From the NCBI GenBank assembly GCA_023515795.1, contig JALGPX010000010.1, positions 16,395 through 80,394 of the forward strand: a stretch of DNA of 64,000 nucleotides. Reading direction: 5' to 3'. The translations under genes and the position numbers were made by a program. Position 1 is the first letter of the stretch; each line of letters begins with the position of its first letter. Positions 47,478 to 59,252 of the stretch are shown here, piece after piece. Under the pieces are notes generated by a model that saw only the letters and a list, made by a program, of their open reading frames with translations, did not search any database and had not been told where the DNA came from. This DNA comes from Amoeboaphelidium occidentale (Eukaryota; Aphelidiomycota; Aphelidea).

Positions 47478-48702
47478 ATGAAAGCTCTTTCATTGCTTGT
47501 GTTTGCTATTCTTGCTGCTGTTCTTACGGCAGCAGCCTCTTCAGATTATTACTCCGTTCTTGGTGTTGCGAGATCTGCTAGCAAGGACGATATCAGAAAA
47601 GCTTACAAGAAACTCAGTATGAAGTACCATCCTGGTAACTTTCTACATTTTGAAATTAAATTTTTCAGATAAGAAGCCTGGCGACAAAGAAGCTGAAGAA
47701 AAGTTTATTGAAATCGCTCATGCTTATGAAGTTCTTTATGATGACAAGAAGAGAGAAATCTATAACAAGTATGGCGAAGAAGGTCTAAAGAATCAGGGAG
47801 CATCTGAATTCCATGATCCATTTGACTTGTTTATGCAATTTGCGCGTGGCTTCGGGGGTGGTGCTGGAGGACAAGAGGAGGAACGTCGAGGCGCAGACAT
47901 AACAATGACTTTAGAAGTTGATTTGAAAGACCTTTTCTTGGGTAAGATGATCGAAGTGGAAATCGATCGCCAAGGTGTTTGTTCCAAGTGTGATGGTTCG
48001 GGTGCAAAGAATGCTGATGATGTTAAAACATGCAACACTTGCGGCGGCAGAGGAATCCGTGTAATTAAGCAACAACTCGCTCCTGGTATTTTCCAACAAA
48101 TGCAAACTACTTGCGACAAGTGTGGAGGCAAAGGAAAGATCGTTAAGTCAAAGTGCCCTGTATGTAAAGGAAAGAAAGTCGTGAGAGAGAGCGACATATT
48201 GGATGTTACCATCGAGAAGGGAATGGCTGACGGCGAAGTTATTACTTTTGATGGCGCTGCTGATAAACATCCCGACATTGCAGCTGGTGACATTAAGTTT
48301 GTTATCAAAACCCGTCCTAATGCAATGTTCATGCGAAAAGGCGACAATCTTTATGTAAAGGAAGTAATTACGTTGGTTGAAGCGCTTGTTGGCTTTGAGC
48401 ATGAAATTACACACATGGATGGTTCCAAAGTTGAGTTGAAACGGAAAGCGGTTACGCCTCCAGGATACATACAACAAATCGATAATCAAGGTAAATTCTC
48501 TTTGAATCATGTTTCAATTGTAGGAATGCCGATTTTTAATGGAGACGGCGCACGAGGTAAACTTTTCGTGGAATACACAGTTGTTTTCCCGGTTGGTATG
48601 AAATTCTCTGGCAGCGATAAAGAAACAATTATGTCTTTATTTGGTTCAGCATCCGTTTCAAGGGCAGATACACCTGTTGAAACAGGAAAGGTGGAACTGT
48701 AA
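47478..48702 (+). CDS. ER-lumenal DnaJ/Hsp40 (Scj1-like)
   Basis: Exons 47478..47634 and 47669..48702 (34-nt intron) give 396 residues. The signal peptide [20 protein letters not shown] precedes the J domain ([20 protein letters not shown]). The Asp codon of the essential HPD motif is split by the intron, so unspliced RNA cannot make a working J domain. The G/F-rich segment is short. The zinc-finger domain has four CxxCxGxG-type repeats ([32 protein letters not shown]), followed by C-terminal client domains. The last residues are KVEL, a KDEL-like retention signal. It should work with the ER Hsp70 (BiP/Kar2) in folding. Confidence 0.93.
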
Positions 48703-48892
48703 TGTTCAAGGCTGTATCGGAACTAATAAACGGGGTAATTATGGGCCAACAATATGCGACGCATTCTCAAAACACTAATCATTGGTCTGTTGCGGCGTCC
48801 AATGGGAACCTTATTATAAAAATAGTAACATTTAGTCGAATCAAAGTCTCACAGAACAGTCCCTTATTTTCTTTAGTGTACATACGTGTAAA

Positions 48893-49147
48893 ATGGATAA
48901 AATGTCCGCACAATTACAAAATAGTAGAAAATCTATTTCTAGTGAATGGTCTGAGTGGCAGGCAAAGCAAAAACAGGTCGTTTCCGAAGCGAAACTTCCA
49001 TTTGGCGAAGATGTTTTTGATCTATTGCGAACACCACCAAGTCTACTGGATGCGCCAAATGAAGACTCCAGCGACTCTGTGCCTCTCAGCTATGTGATAT
49101 ATTTGTCTAACCTTACAAAAAAGTTTGTACTTTTGAATAGAAACTAA
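48893..49147 (+). CDS. Small hypothetical protein, 84 residues
   Basis: Starts MDKMSAQLQNSRKSISSEWS, is helical and charged to residue 40 and then has the motif FGEDVFDLLRTPPSLLDAPN. No family recognised. Composition is protein-like and a competing frame in the same region (48702-49097) is not. It could be one exon of a longer gene; I saw no convincing partner exon. Confidence 0.4.
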   Translation: MDKMSAQLQNSRKSISSEWSEWQAKQKQVVSEAKLPFGEDVFDLLRTPPSLLDAPNEDSSDSVPLSYVIYLSNLTKKFVLLNRN

Positions 49148-49380
49148 TTGATTATTCTTTCGCGCTTGAAACAACTCTGAACTTCGCAACAAGCCGTCTC
49201 TTGTCTTATAGTTAGACACTTGAACACGTAGCTAATTCCATGAATAACACAGACTTCTTGTTTTAAGACTCCTTGTCTTGTCTTGATTCGTCTTGCGGCA
49301 ACATGAGTTGGTACTGATTGGCTAGGCACTAATTGTTCGTGTTATCTTGTGGAACGTAGGCATACACTCTATTCAACGCA

Positions 49381-51529
49381 ATGAACAACGTTCACTTTAG
49401 CGATACTGATACCGCGGAAACAGTTTCAACGAGATCATCACGAACGAAATCAGTCGTACTAAGTCCGTTCAGTAATTATGAGTTTGAGCTTGCTGAGTCT
49501 ATCACTGACCTGATGGAAAACATTACTGCTTACCCGAAAATTCCTCAAGCAAAAGATTCAGAGAAGACAGATGTAGATACGCAGGGGAAGAAACCGAAAG
49601 CGTCACAAGAGCTGATCAAGAAAGCGTCAAGAGTCGCAAGTGCCGTGAAAAAGCTAAGCGGTGCATGTGGCGATGTATTTGCCAGTTTGAAGGCAAAATC
49701 TTTGAATTACGAAGAAGCGGAAATTAAGAACGTCAAGTCCAAGCTGTACTCCACGACTATTAAGCTTGTAGATGATCTAAAGGATTCCCTCGTTGCTGCA
49801 ACACTTCAGAAAAGCGAAACGAAGAAGCATTTAATTGAAACGTTAATAAGCATTGCAAATCAGTCAAACACTTTCATAGAAAAAGCTGCGGATGGCTTAT
49901 CTATGTTGAAGAAAGCAGAACACGAGATGAAACAGGTGAAAGAAGATATTGAAAGTACCGAGAATGCTGCAGCTGTTGAGCCAGATGGTGAAGGTTATTC
50001 AATAATAATACCAGCTGGTGTTCAAGATGGAAGACCCCGCGAAGTATCATGTGCTGTATGTGTTAAGCAGATTCAGTTCAGGGAAAAACTGGTGCAATAC
50101 ATGGGAGACAATTGTTGTCAGCAATGCTTTGTTTGCTTCAATTGTACAATGCCTGTTACTCATTCGTCATTTCTTACACTCAATGATAATCCCATCTGCC
50201 GAAGCTGTTCGCCCAAATGTTCTGCGTGTAGACGTCCCATAACATCTGATTGTTTTATTGCCATGGAATCTTTCTATCATGTCAGATGTTTCCAGTGTGC
50301 AACCTGCAAAAAGAAAATTTTACCAGAAGAGCGATTTTACAAGAAAGCAAACGGCGCGTGTTGTACAGAATGCATGTCTGCTGCAAGAGATACTGTTTTT
50401 CAGGAGAAGTGGAACCCAAAAATGAAAACTCGGTACTCTCTCTTTTTAGAAGAAGAGCTTGTTGATACAGAACTTCAAAAGGCGGATTCACAAAAGGATG
50501 CTCCAAGGAGATCATCGAATAGCAACGATCGAGAGCTTCCAGTGCCTCCTCAGGCAACCAAGAACATCACTCTAGTTGGGTTGCAGTCGTTACCTGTTGT
50601 TTTGTCTACAGAGCTTGGTATCGACTATTTGATCAAATATTGCGTGAATGATTATTGCATTGAGAAGCTTTTCTTTTGGATGGATGTTGAGCAATTCAGA
50701 CTTGTTGCTGAAAAGAATCCACAAAAAACTCTTCAGTATGCCAAAAGCATATTTGAGAAGTATATAAAGAAAGGCGCCGAAATGGAAATTCTATTCAGAT
50801 CAAAGTCTGTCTCTGCAATGGAATCCTCGCTCGCAACAGGCAAAGCTAGTTCTACAATTTTTGATTCCTTTCAAAAAATTATTTATGAAGAACTGGAGTG
50901 CAGTATATTACCAAAGTTTTTAGCGTCATGGTATGGATCGGAGTATATCAAAAAATCCTTGAAGCCGAATGCCGAGAAGGTAATGACGAAAGTGGAAAAG
51001 GGCGAGCCTATCGCTATTCCAACAGAATCATCGAAAGACCCTGAACATGTTCTCACGATGGAAGTAACGAATTTTGAGAAACGCTACAAACCTGAAAAGC
51101 ATTACGTAAGTTACGCCAGTAACACGGCTAATTCTTTAGGTTTATGAGATTTTGATTAAACGAGTCAAAGATCTTTATCCCAGAGATCCATCGGAAAAAA
51201 AGAAGGTATGCCCAGTGGTTTACAGAAAGTTTGAGGATTTTCTTGAGTTGCATTTAGCTTTGCAAAAGTATTTTCCAGAACTCAAAGACAAACTCCCACA
51301 GTTCTCCATGAAAACTGCTGGTTTCTTTAAAATAGGTCCTTCGAAAACCGGAAAGCAGAGATTCAAAGAGCTGAATGATTACATTCAGCAGCTTTTCAAA
51401 ATGCCGTCGCATGTTGTTCAATCTGTTGTTTTGAAGAAATTCTTACAGCCAACACAGGAAGATTTGGATAACTACGAGTTCAGCAAAAGGATAAGCACTG
51501 ATATTTCAGGTCAAAAGAGGCTTCATTGA
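49381..51529 (+). CDS. LIM-LIM-RGS-PX domain protein
   Basis: Exons 49381..51105 and 51140..51529 (34-nt intron, phase 0) give 704 residues. Parts in order: Ser/Thr-rich N-terminus; helical region about 75-200; LIM1 at about 224-273 (CAVCVKQIQFREKL.., with the usual WHxxCFxC read as CCQQCFVC); LIM2 at about 280-332 (canonical YHVRCFQCATCKKK); RGS at about 398-525 (YLIKYCVNDYCIEKLFFWMD .. PKFLASWYGSEY); PX at about 560-690 (YRKFEDFLELHLALQKYFPE). RGS would accelerate GTPase activity of a G-alpha, PX binds phosphoinositides, and LIM binds proteins, often at the cytoskeleton. The PX domain is split by the intron. I know of no protein with this exact order. Confidence 0.85.
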
Positions 51530-51753
51530 TAGATTGCGATTATAATGCTCGCTGCGACACTTTGATTCGGACAAGTTCGAACCGTATATACTTCTACCTT
51601 GGATGATACATGCATTTTCAAAGAGCCCAATAAACTTATTCAAAATCTATACCTCGAGGCAAGAGATCTCGATATGTTGCATTTCATGTAGAGGATATGT
51701 ATTTGATCGTTTTCGTGACAGGTCAATCTATTTTCCGAAACGTGTAGTCGCAA

Positions 51754-53294
51754 ATGGACGCTTTAAAGGAGAGAGTCAAAACTTACTTTAATCGGCCGCA
51801 AGGTGGATGTAAGTGCGACACTAGCTCATTCTAATGCTGAACTTTTCTATAGCTAATGGCGTTATTTCATCTCCGGTTTCACCTTCAGGCGCTTCAGGTC
51901 AAGAGCCCATCAGTGGAGGTGCTGGGAGTTCTCAACCACAAAGCCCACATTCCAATGCTGTTGGATGGGGCTTTTTTGGAAGCTCTAGCCGTCGAAGTAG
52001 TGCTTCTCCTTCTCGATCTCCCGCGGTTGCTAGACGAAGTGCACCATTAATCTCTGGCTCGAGTTCAAGACGTGGAGACCTTCAAATAAGAATGGACGAG
52101 AGTGAGTTTATACACGAAAGAACCGGAGAAGCTCCGGTGCCAGCATCAGCGCAGTCGCCGGGAGCACAGTCAGGTGGCAGCGAGCCTGCTTCTAGATATG
52201 CAACCAAAGATTTAGTGGAAGATGATGATTACAAGTTCCCAGCAAGTGAACCTTGCTCTATACGTTTAATCCCATACAACCCGTATTTTCCTACGATAGA
52301 AAAGCGATTGAATGCTGATGTTCTTGTAACAATAGGCCGCTATCAGCGTCACAACCAACAAGATGATCCATTTAACGAGGGAATCTATTACAGAAGTACA
52401 GTGATATCTCGCAAACATGCGGTCATCCTTTACAAAGATGGACAGATTTTCTTGAAGGATACAAAGTCTCTTGGTGGAACTTTTATCAATTCACGTCGTT
52501 TATCTGATGCTGGAAAAGAGTCCAAGTTTTTTAAGGTTTACCATGGAGACGTGTTACAATTTGGCGTCGACTACAGGCCGGATGCAGTGACTGGGCAAGT
52601 GCGTAACAAGGATAAATGTTGCGAATTGAGGGTGGAATTTCCCAAGTTAGCCAAGAAGAAGCAAAAAGGTCCCCGTCCTCCGAAATGGGATCCTACAAAA
52701 CATCCTCATACTGAATGCTGCATCTGTTTATCTGCTCTTTATACTAAGCAAACACTATTCATCGCTGCATGCTCTCACACGTATCATTACCGATGTATTG
52801 CTCCGCTTTTGCGAGGAAAAGGCTTTTCATGTCCATTGTGTCGACAAGAGTCTGATTTGCAGGAAAGCTTATGGAGCTTGGACGAGGATTCAGATGATGA
52901 GAAACTTGGCAGTACTGCTGGCATTCAGGATCAAGAAAAAGTAGATATCACTGCTGGCAACTCAGAACGCGGTTCAAATCCATCTTTGCACAGGCCTGCA
53001 ACTGTCGGAGCTTCGAGTGAGGGTGCTCCTGAAGATATCACGACCAGCCAAGATGACCTGCAAAGATCCGATGCTGATATTGATGCGACCGATCGTTTGA
53101 CACAAGAATTACAAGAAGCATCATTGAGTCCACAGAATGAGGACACGCCTAATCAGGAGGCTCAGGATACTCCATTCATGCAGCATAACTATGAAACGAT
53201 TGTTGCCATCCAGGAAGCTGATAAAACGATCACTCAAGGAATGACAGGGACAAAGGATGATAAAGAGAATGCATCAAAGCCAACGGCGCAATAA
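51754..53294 (+). CDS. FHA-RING ubiquitin ligase (Dma1/Dma2-like)
   Basis: Exons 51754..51808 and 51853..53294 (44-nt intron) give 498 residues; the first exon MDALKERVKTYFNRPQGG joins in frame to SNGVISSPVS. A Ser/Pro-rich N-terminus is followed by an FHA domain (about 168-265: VTIGRY..ISRKHAVILYKDGQ then LKDTKSLGGTFINSRRL). A RING-H2 finger lies at about 295-340 (CCICLSALYTKQTLFIAACS then HTYHYRCIAPLL..CPLC). The acidic, Gln/Ser-rich tail is disordered. FHA reads phosphothreonine and RING recruits E2. The closest types are the fungal Dma proteins of the spindle-position/septation checkpoint and the animal CHFR/RNF8 group. Confidence 0.88.
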
Positions 53295-53608
53295 ATTTGT
53301 TATAAAAGATTGCTGTGAGGTAGATTCAATGTGTTGATGAACGAGATTTATCAGACTCGTCACTCAGGGGATAAACACGTCGATCAGAACAAGCATAATT
53401 CATCAAACTGTTCCATTCACTGCTTTTATGCTTGTCGTTTTAAAATGTTTAATGAAAATGGTCACAGAAACGGCGTTGAAAGAATCGAATCGACAAACAG
53501 CCTTCAAACAATACAAACGAAAGTTTTCTGGCAAACATAGTCGGCTCTGGTGCTCACATTCCAAATATTAGTCGTTCTGAATACTTTAGGACATTGAATT
53601 TATTCTCG
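53295..53608. other. Intergenic stretch with one short open frame
   Basis: About 310 bp between convergent genes. The plus frame 53341..53571 is open for 77 codons, with ATG at 53428 giving 47 residues (begins MLVVLKCLMKMVTETALKES, ends basic). No homology recognised; probably untranslated 3' sequence. Confidence 0.3.
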
Positions 53609-56600
53609 CTACTGCAACAGACGCTGAAGTTGTTGAAGCTCTTCTGATGTGAGGTGATGCTGAACAGAATCTTTCTTCGATGAGTCCTCCGACATGCCTC
53701 TTAAGGCAACCTGCGCACTTTTCCTCAAGGCGTTCATGTCGCCTTGATAAAGCGTGCTTTGGTCCAGCAGGCCCGAGACCAGAGTTTTTACAAGGACATA
53801 GAATACATGATCTTGCAATGGCGCAATAATCTCGGGTCTATGTTGAAGCAGGTACAATAAATAAGCGATGGTATGAGGGGCCTCTTCTTCCTCAACTAGT
53901 AATGGAAGCATCTTCAACCAGGATGACACAGCTGCATTGTAATCTTCCACGGAAATTTCCATAGTATTCATCAAAGGTTCAACAACATGATGTAAAATCT
54001 TCCCTATAGCAGCAATAACATTTTCTGTGGAATACTGATGCTCCTCTGCTCTGGAAAAATCCTGTTCGAGTGAATAAAACAAGGATGCTAAAGCTTCTTT
54101 CAGCAGTGGTGACCACGATGTAAAAACATGCTGATGCTCTTTCAAACTGAGCTGTAACGCGATTAATCCAATTCCATACGCAGCACCTTGCCTGATATTC
54201 GGATTCTCAACGTCCATTAAACAAGAAAGGAAGGCATTCCAAAAATCGGTGTGCATCTCAAAAGCAATAGCAGGTCCGAGGTATTCAATTATATCATCAA
54301 TGACACAAACCGACCATTGAATATTTCTCATATGAACGGATGACTTAGTGTCCTGTCCAGAGCACAACATTCCTCCAATAGGCTTCAACAAATATTGTTT
54401 GAAAGCTGGAAGTAGCAGTTCACCGTGTGTCTTACAGACGATGTGAACAGCTCTAGATAAATTGTTCAGAACTTCGTCTTCTTCCGTCTCCATTGAAACT
54501 AATGCATCATCTTTCTCTTGATCATACAGGTCCGGATCATTTTTTTGAGATTCTAGTTCTACGAGTCTTCTGAACATTTCTGAAAACTGACCAATTACGG
54601 TTTTGCCAAAACACATAAGGAGATCAGCCCCATCTTCAGGAAATGCGTCTTTTATGTCCACTTTGTTGATGTGAAACTTTCCGCCTTCAAGAGATTTTAA
54701 CCCCATGATCTCAACACATTCGTAAAAGGCTGCCAAGAAACAGTTTAAAAGCTCCAAATCGACTTCTTCGTCTATCGCTTTAAGCAGGCCGCTGCAGATG
54801 GAATGCCAGTAGATTAAAGTGTTTAAATTGTTGGATTCTTTGAAACAAATCAACAAGCTTGGGAGTAAACCAGCAGCAGCTGATCTAACACCTTCGTGAA
54901 AATAAAAACGAAGTAATGAAAGGCCAATAGGAAGTACTTGCTCCGCAAACGGAGAAAATAAAGGTCCTAAATTCCTAGCATAGCAAACAAGCATCTCGAC
55001 AGCAGTGCATTTCTCTTCCAAAGCGCTGGTCTTTATCCCTATTTTTTGGTCATGTATCACAACGAATTCCCATCCATCTTCTTCGCTAAAACCTTTAGCT
55101 TTTTCGTCCTCCTCGGAATCCATAACAGCAAAATCTGGCTTATGGGATGCACTTTTTATAAGCGGTGGCATCACAAATTGCAAATACGGTTCGAAATCTT
55201 TCCCTAATACCTTACAGACTCTAGCCCAACTTGCAATTAAGTAGCTTATTTGAGGATCATCATCCTCAGATAATGAATCTTGCGTGGCTTTAAGCATTCC
55301 GAGAAACTCATTCGCATCTGATGCAAAAACCTCCTTTCCTACAGCAAGTGCAATAAGGGATATGCACTCAATAGCTTTTCCACGAAGCAAACGATTTTCC
55401 TTTGGATTGTTTACACGAAGAATATTCAAGATAACGGGCATCACGCCTTGATAGTAAACATGAAATTGGGCTCCAGCGGCATCCGCAAGTGTGGCAAGAG
55501 CTGTAACAGTTTGTTCTACAACATATAATTTAGACGATCCAAGTAGTTTGGCCATCTTTTGAAAAATCAAAGTCAGATACTGAGTGAAGTCGGTGTTTCC
55601 ACAATCTTCAAAGAAATTAACAAGAGCACAGGCTGCGTGTGCTTGAACTCTAAAAATGAAAACAATTAATAAAACTTACCGAGGAAAAGCTTCCAAATCC
55701 ATCGCGAATGCCAATGCTTGAATGATTCTCTGATGAAAATTGAGTTGTGCGTCAGGTGCAAAGTCCGTGCATAACTGTCCGATTGCATTACATGCAGCAT
55801 ATGCAACTCTTCCATTAGGGTCGTTAACGTGAGATAGAATCAGATCAAAAATCTTTCCCAGTTCCGTCTTCATCAACTTGTTGCAGCCCTCCGCAATAAC
55901 GCTAAGACACATTAATGCGGCATATCTTTCATTCCATTTTGAAGATCCAAGCATGGAAGGAATCACAGTAAAAAGTGGACCCAGAACGGTCTTACCTCCT
56001 AATGCTACAGCCAAACGATCCATTGCTTGCTCTGCTACCACATAGTTCAAGTCTGAATCTTCCGTCTCGTCGACTTTGTCTGTTTGATACCATTCCTCAT
56101 CGTCCTCAATTTCGGACATCATGCGCAAAACGAACGGAATGGTGTTATCAACACCAGCCTTCTTACACAAAGCCGGGGCATTTTCCGACAGAGTAACAAT
56201 CAATTCCAGTGCTGATTGTCTCATCTTGTCACCATAATTAGCATCCCCAATTAAAGAAGTTAAGAACGGTATGAGTTGTGATATAATAGAACGGGAAAAC
56301 TTTGGGTAGTCCTCAAATAATGATGATAAATCAGCCATGATATTCGCCAAATCTTCCTCGTTCTTTTCAGATTGTAACAACAATAAAATGCTTCCAACAG
56401 GAGGCATCCACATCTGCGAAAACTTCTGTCGTGTCTCTATATCGACATCATCGGCTGACAATATTTGGATTGCAGCTTTGGAGCATGAAACTACAACTTC
56501 TTTAGACAAATCGTTGAAACCAGACGCAAATAGCTCCTGAACATAATTCGGCGGTGCACTAGACAGAACAGAGGGAACTTGAGAAATAATGCTAAAACTA

Positions 56601-57097
56601 GATTGTCTGTAAATCGCATTCTCATTGTTAGCGCATTCAATAAGAACAGGCAAAATCTCTGGCCATCTCGAAAGAATACCGTTCTCGTCCATTGACACCT
56701 TGACAGCTTCCGAAATAGTATCGCATACTTTTTTGCGAACACTCGATTCTGTTTCGTCTCTAAGGGCAATCACTAGTTCTCGAAGAACCAACGTCTTGCA
56801 CTCTTCGTCTACGTTGTTCCACAAGAAACGATCCGTGTCTTCGCCTCCACTGCCCAGAACCGTCTTAAATCCCATTCTGCGTAAAAGCACAGCGGAGAAA
56901 CCACGAAAAGAAGCGTCTTGGTGGTGGCGCATGTAATGGACAAGACCCAACAACAAATCCCTTGGTCTCTTAGCTACGAACTCATTCTTTAGTTGCTTTT
57001 CAGCCAATGTACGAAGCTCATTATTCGATGCAGTCAGGCCATCCAATACTTTTGAAAGGTTTTCTAATATTGCGGAATCCACCTGTTTTGCCATCAT
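53609..57097 (-). CDS. Importin-5/Kap121 (RanBP5/Pse1) nuclear import receptor
   Basis: Exons 57097..55680 and 55649..53609 (30-nt intron, the shortest in the window) give 1152 residues, close to the usual 1090-1115. It is built of HEAT repeats throughout. Diagnostic stretches: NNELRTLAEKQLKNEF near the N-terminus, ASFRGFSAVLLRRM, RKKVCDTISEAVKV, YAACNAIGQLCTDFAPDAQL and AFPRVQAHAACALVNFFEDC across the splice junction, then LYVVEQTVTALATLADAAG and NIRQGAAYGIGLIALQ. It binds RanGTP and carries ribosomal proteins and other cargo into the nucleus. Confidence 0.93.
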
Positions 57098-57125
57098 TAG
57101 TCAATCGCAACTTTGGAAAATTCAA

Positions 57126-58483
57126 ATGTCAAACTGGACTGAGACCGTAGAGCGGCAGAGGGACATTGAACTGAATGAACTGGAAATCTCGGAGGATGTT
57201 GATTTTGAAGAACTTGATGATAATTCAGAAGATGGGGATGTTACGGTTGAAGCTAACAAGAGACCGTCTGTTCTTTGGATAGTTTTGTTCTCGCTGACTT
57301 GGTTCGTATCTTCGATATCGCTAACGGTCTACAATAAGTTCTTGTTTGGTTCTCATGATCTCAAAGAAGGTTCTGTGGGTGTGCGCTTCTTTCCGTTGTT
57401 AACATCCTCAACGCATACTGCGATACAATTCGCTCTTTCTGCTCTTACGCTATGTGGATTTATTGATATGATTTTTAAGTTCTTTTACTTGATATTCCGG
57501 AAATTATCTTTTAAAAGCTCATACCAGGAGCTTAACGAGCAAGTGGAAGGGTCTGACGGATCTCTGTACCGGCCGGCTGTTCCGGAAGAGTCCTTTTCAA
57601 ACTTAATCAAGTGCCTCAACATAATACCATTTCCAGATCGAGGCATGTGGAAATTCATTGTGGCAGGTGGTCTGTCTACTGCTTTTGACATTGGTCTTAG
57701 TAATATTTCAATGGGGTATATTTCCGTTTCTCTTTACACGATGATCAAAAGTTCCGGTAACAAATTCTAGTTTAAGTTTACTTAAGTTTAGCTCCAATGT
57801 TTGTTCTCTTAGTATCATTTGCGCTTGGGTTAGAGAAACCCCAGCTGCGATTGTTTTTCATTATATTGGTCATGTCCATAGGAGTTATCATGATGGTTTA
57901 CAGGGAGGATCATCATAAAACAAAACCTCAAGAGGAATCTACTCGTGATTACTTGACAGGAGTCTCAACAGCTCTGCTTGCAAGTTTAAGCGCGGGTTTC
58001 CGAGTGGGACTCGCCCAGGTATTACTTCAGACTGATCACAAAGAAATCAAGCATTTAAAGTATCCCAAGCAAATTTACACGATGTACCTCCTTTCTCCTA
58101 TAATGTCTGTATCATTATTTTTGTTTTCTATGGGAGTGGAGCAGCCTTTCATTAATTCTGTTGCAACAAAGGGAGGTAGGGGTGTTCATTCAATAATGGC
58201 TCCTATTGTGCTATTCTTGATGATGTCTGCTGGCGGTGTTATTGCTTTCTTTATGATAATGGCTGAATTTGGCCTCATTAAGATCACAAGTGGTTTATTC
58301 TTGAGCGTAACCGGTATACTGAAGGAAATAGTTACCATTTGCATCGGAGTTGTATTTATGGGAGGTAAACCTGAAACCATTTCGTCTAACCGCTTAGATC
58401 AACTCAACACCGTGAACGTACTAGGTTTGTTACTCTCTATAATAGCAATCGCATACTTCAATTACATCAAACTGGCACATTAA
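57126..58483 (+). CDS. SLC35C2/TPT-family nucleotide-sugar transporter-like protein
   Basis: Exons 57126..57756 and 57792..58483 (35-nt intron) give 440 residues with about ten membrane spans. After an acidic cytosolic N-terminus, the first span VLWIVLFSLTWFVSSISLTV runs into YNKFLFG, the TPT/SLC35 signature 'YNK'. SNISMGYISVSLYTMIKSSA, followed by PMFVLLVSFALGLEKPQ across the junction, matches the SLC35C2 subgroup, and GVIMMVYRED follows. A hydrophilic loop at about 120-165 is an insertion. It is probably a Golgi or ER membrane protein, and the substrate is uncertain. It starts 28 bp from the divergent importin gene. Confidence 0.88.
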
Positions 58484-58541
58484 GATAAATATTGTACGTC
58501 CTAGACATGTCTTTTTATTGGAGCTAATGATGCATCGGCAC

Positions 58542-59150
58542 TTATTTCTTTGCACCAGTTGCTTGGTTCTTCTTGGTACCTCTAACCTTCTTTCCTCTGT
58601 TCTTACGTTCCTTGCGTTGTTTACGTGAGGTCCTTTCGATTGTCATCAAACCGTTCTATAAAAGTAAATCAATTGCTAGTGATCAAAGAATCATACCCTA
58701 ACCAAACGATAAGTTGGCTCGAAACGCTTAGCAGCATCAAGAGTATCATAAATCAAAGCGAAGCCAGTGCTCTTTCCACCACCGAACTGAGTGCGCAAAC
58801 CGAACACAAAGACAGCGTCTTTCTCAGCCTTGTACAATTTGGCAAGCTTTTCACGAATTTCGTCTTTGCTGACATTAGCGAGGCCAGGGTGAAGAACATC
58901 CAACACCATTTGTCTACGTTGCAATAGTCTGTTTGTTAAGAAGTTGCGTGTGCGAAGAGTTGCTTGATTGTCAGCCTAACACGGTTAGATTTGTTCCACT
59001 ATGCGCTTCTTTAGATTGTCTTTGCATCAACGATGTCGCGTAACTTAGACCATAATCAGCCCTTATGTTCATTAAAAGCTAAGGATCCTCATTGATGCGA
59101 TACATTCCAAAGAAGCCTCCATAAAGCTTTAGTGATGATTTACTTACCAT
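58542..59150 (-). CDS. RPS24: Ribosomal protein eS24 (RPS24)
   Basis: Exons 59150..59148 (the ATG alone), 58975..58697 and 58655..58542; introns are 172 and 41 nt; 131 residues. The joined start [20 protein letters not shown] and the body [43 protein letters not shown] and [19 protein letters not shown] match eS24 closely. The family has a Met followed by a short acidic start before V/L-RTR, and the only ATG followed directly by a consensus GTAAGT upstream is at 59150. It is a structural protein of the 40S subunit. A start-codon-only exon with a long first intron is common in ribosomal protein genes of compact genomes. Confidence 0.95.
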
Positions 59151-59252
59151 CTTGTTATAAGAAAAAATTTTTGGGCGATCAATTGTAACCGAAGACAACT
59201 CTGATTCTGCTCACAAAGTGAAATAATTCCGTCATTTTGAGTATTTTAAAAC

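Noticed and set aside
48702-49097. 131-codon frame starting at the last base of the DnaJ gene
   Set aside because: It overlaps the better 84-residue frame in another phase and has no protein-like pattern.
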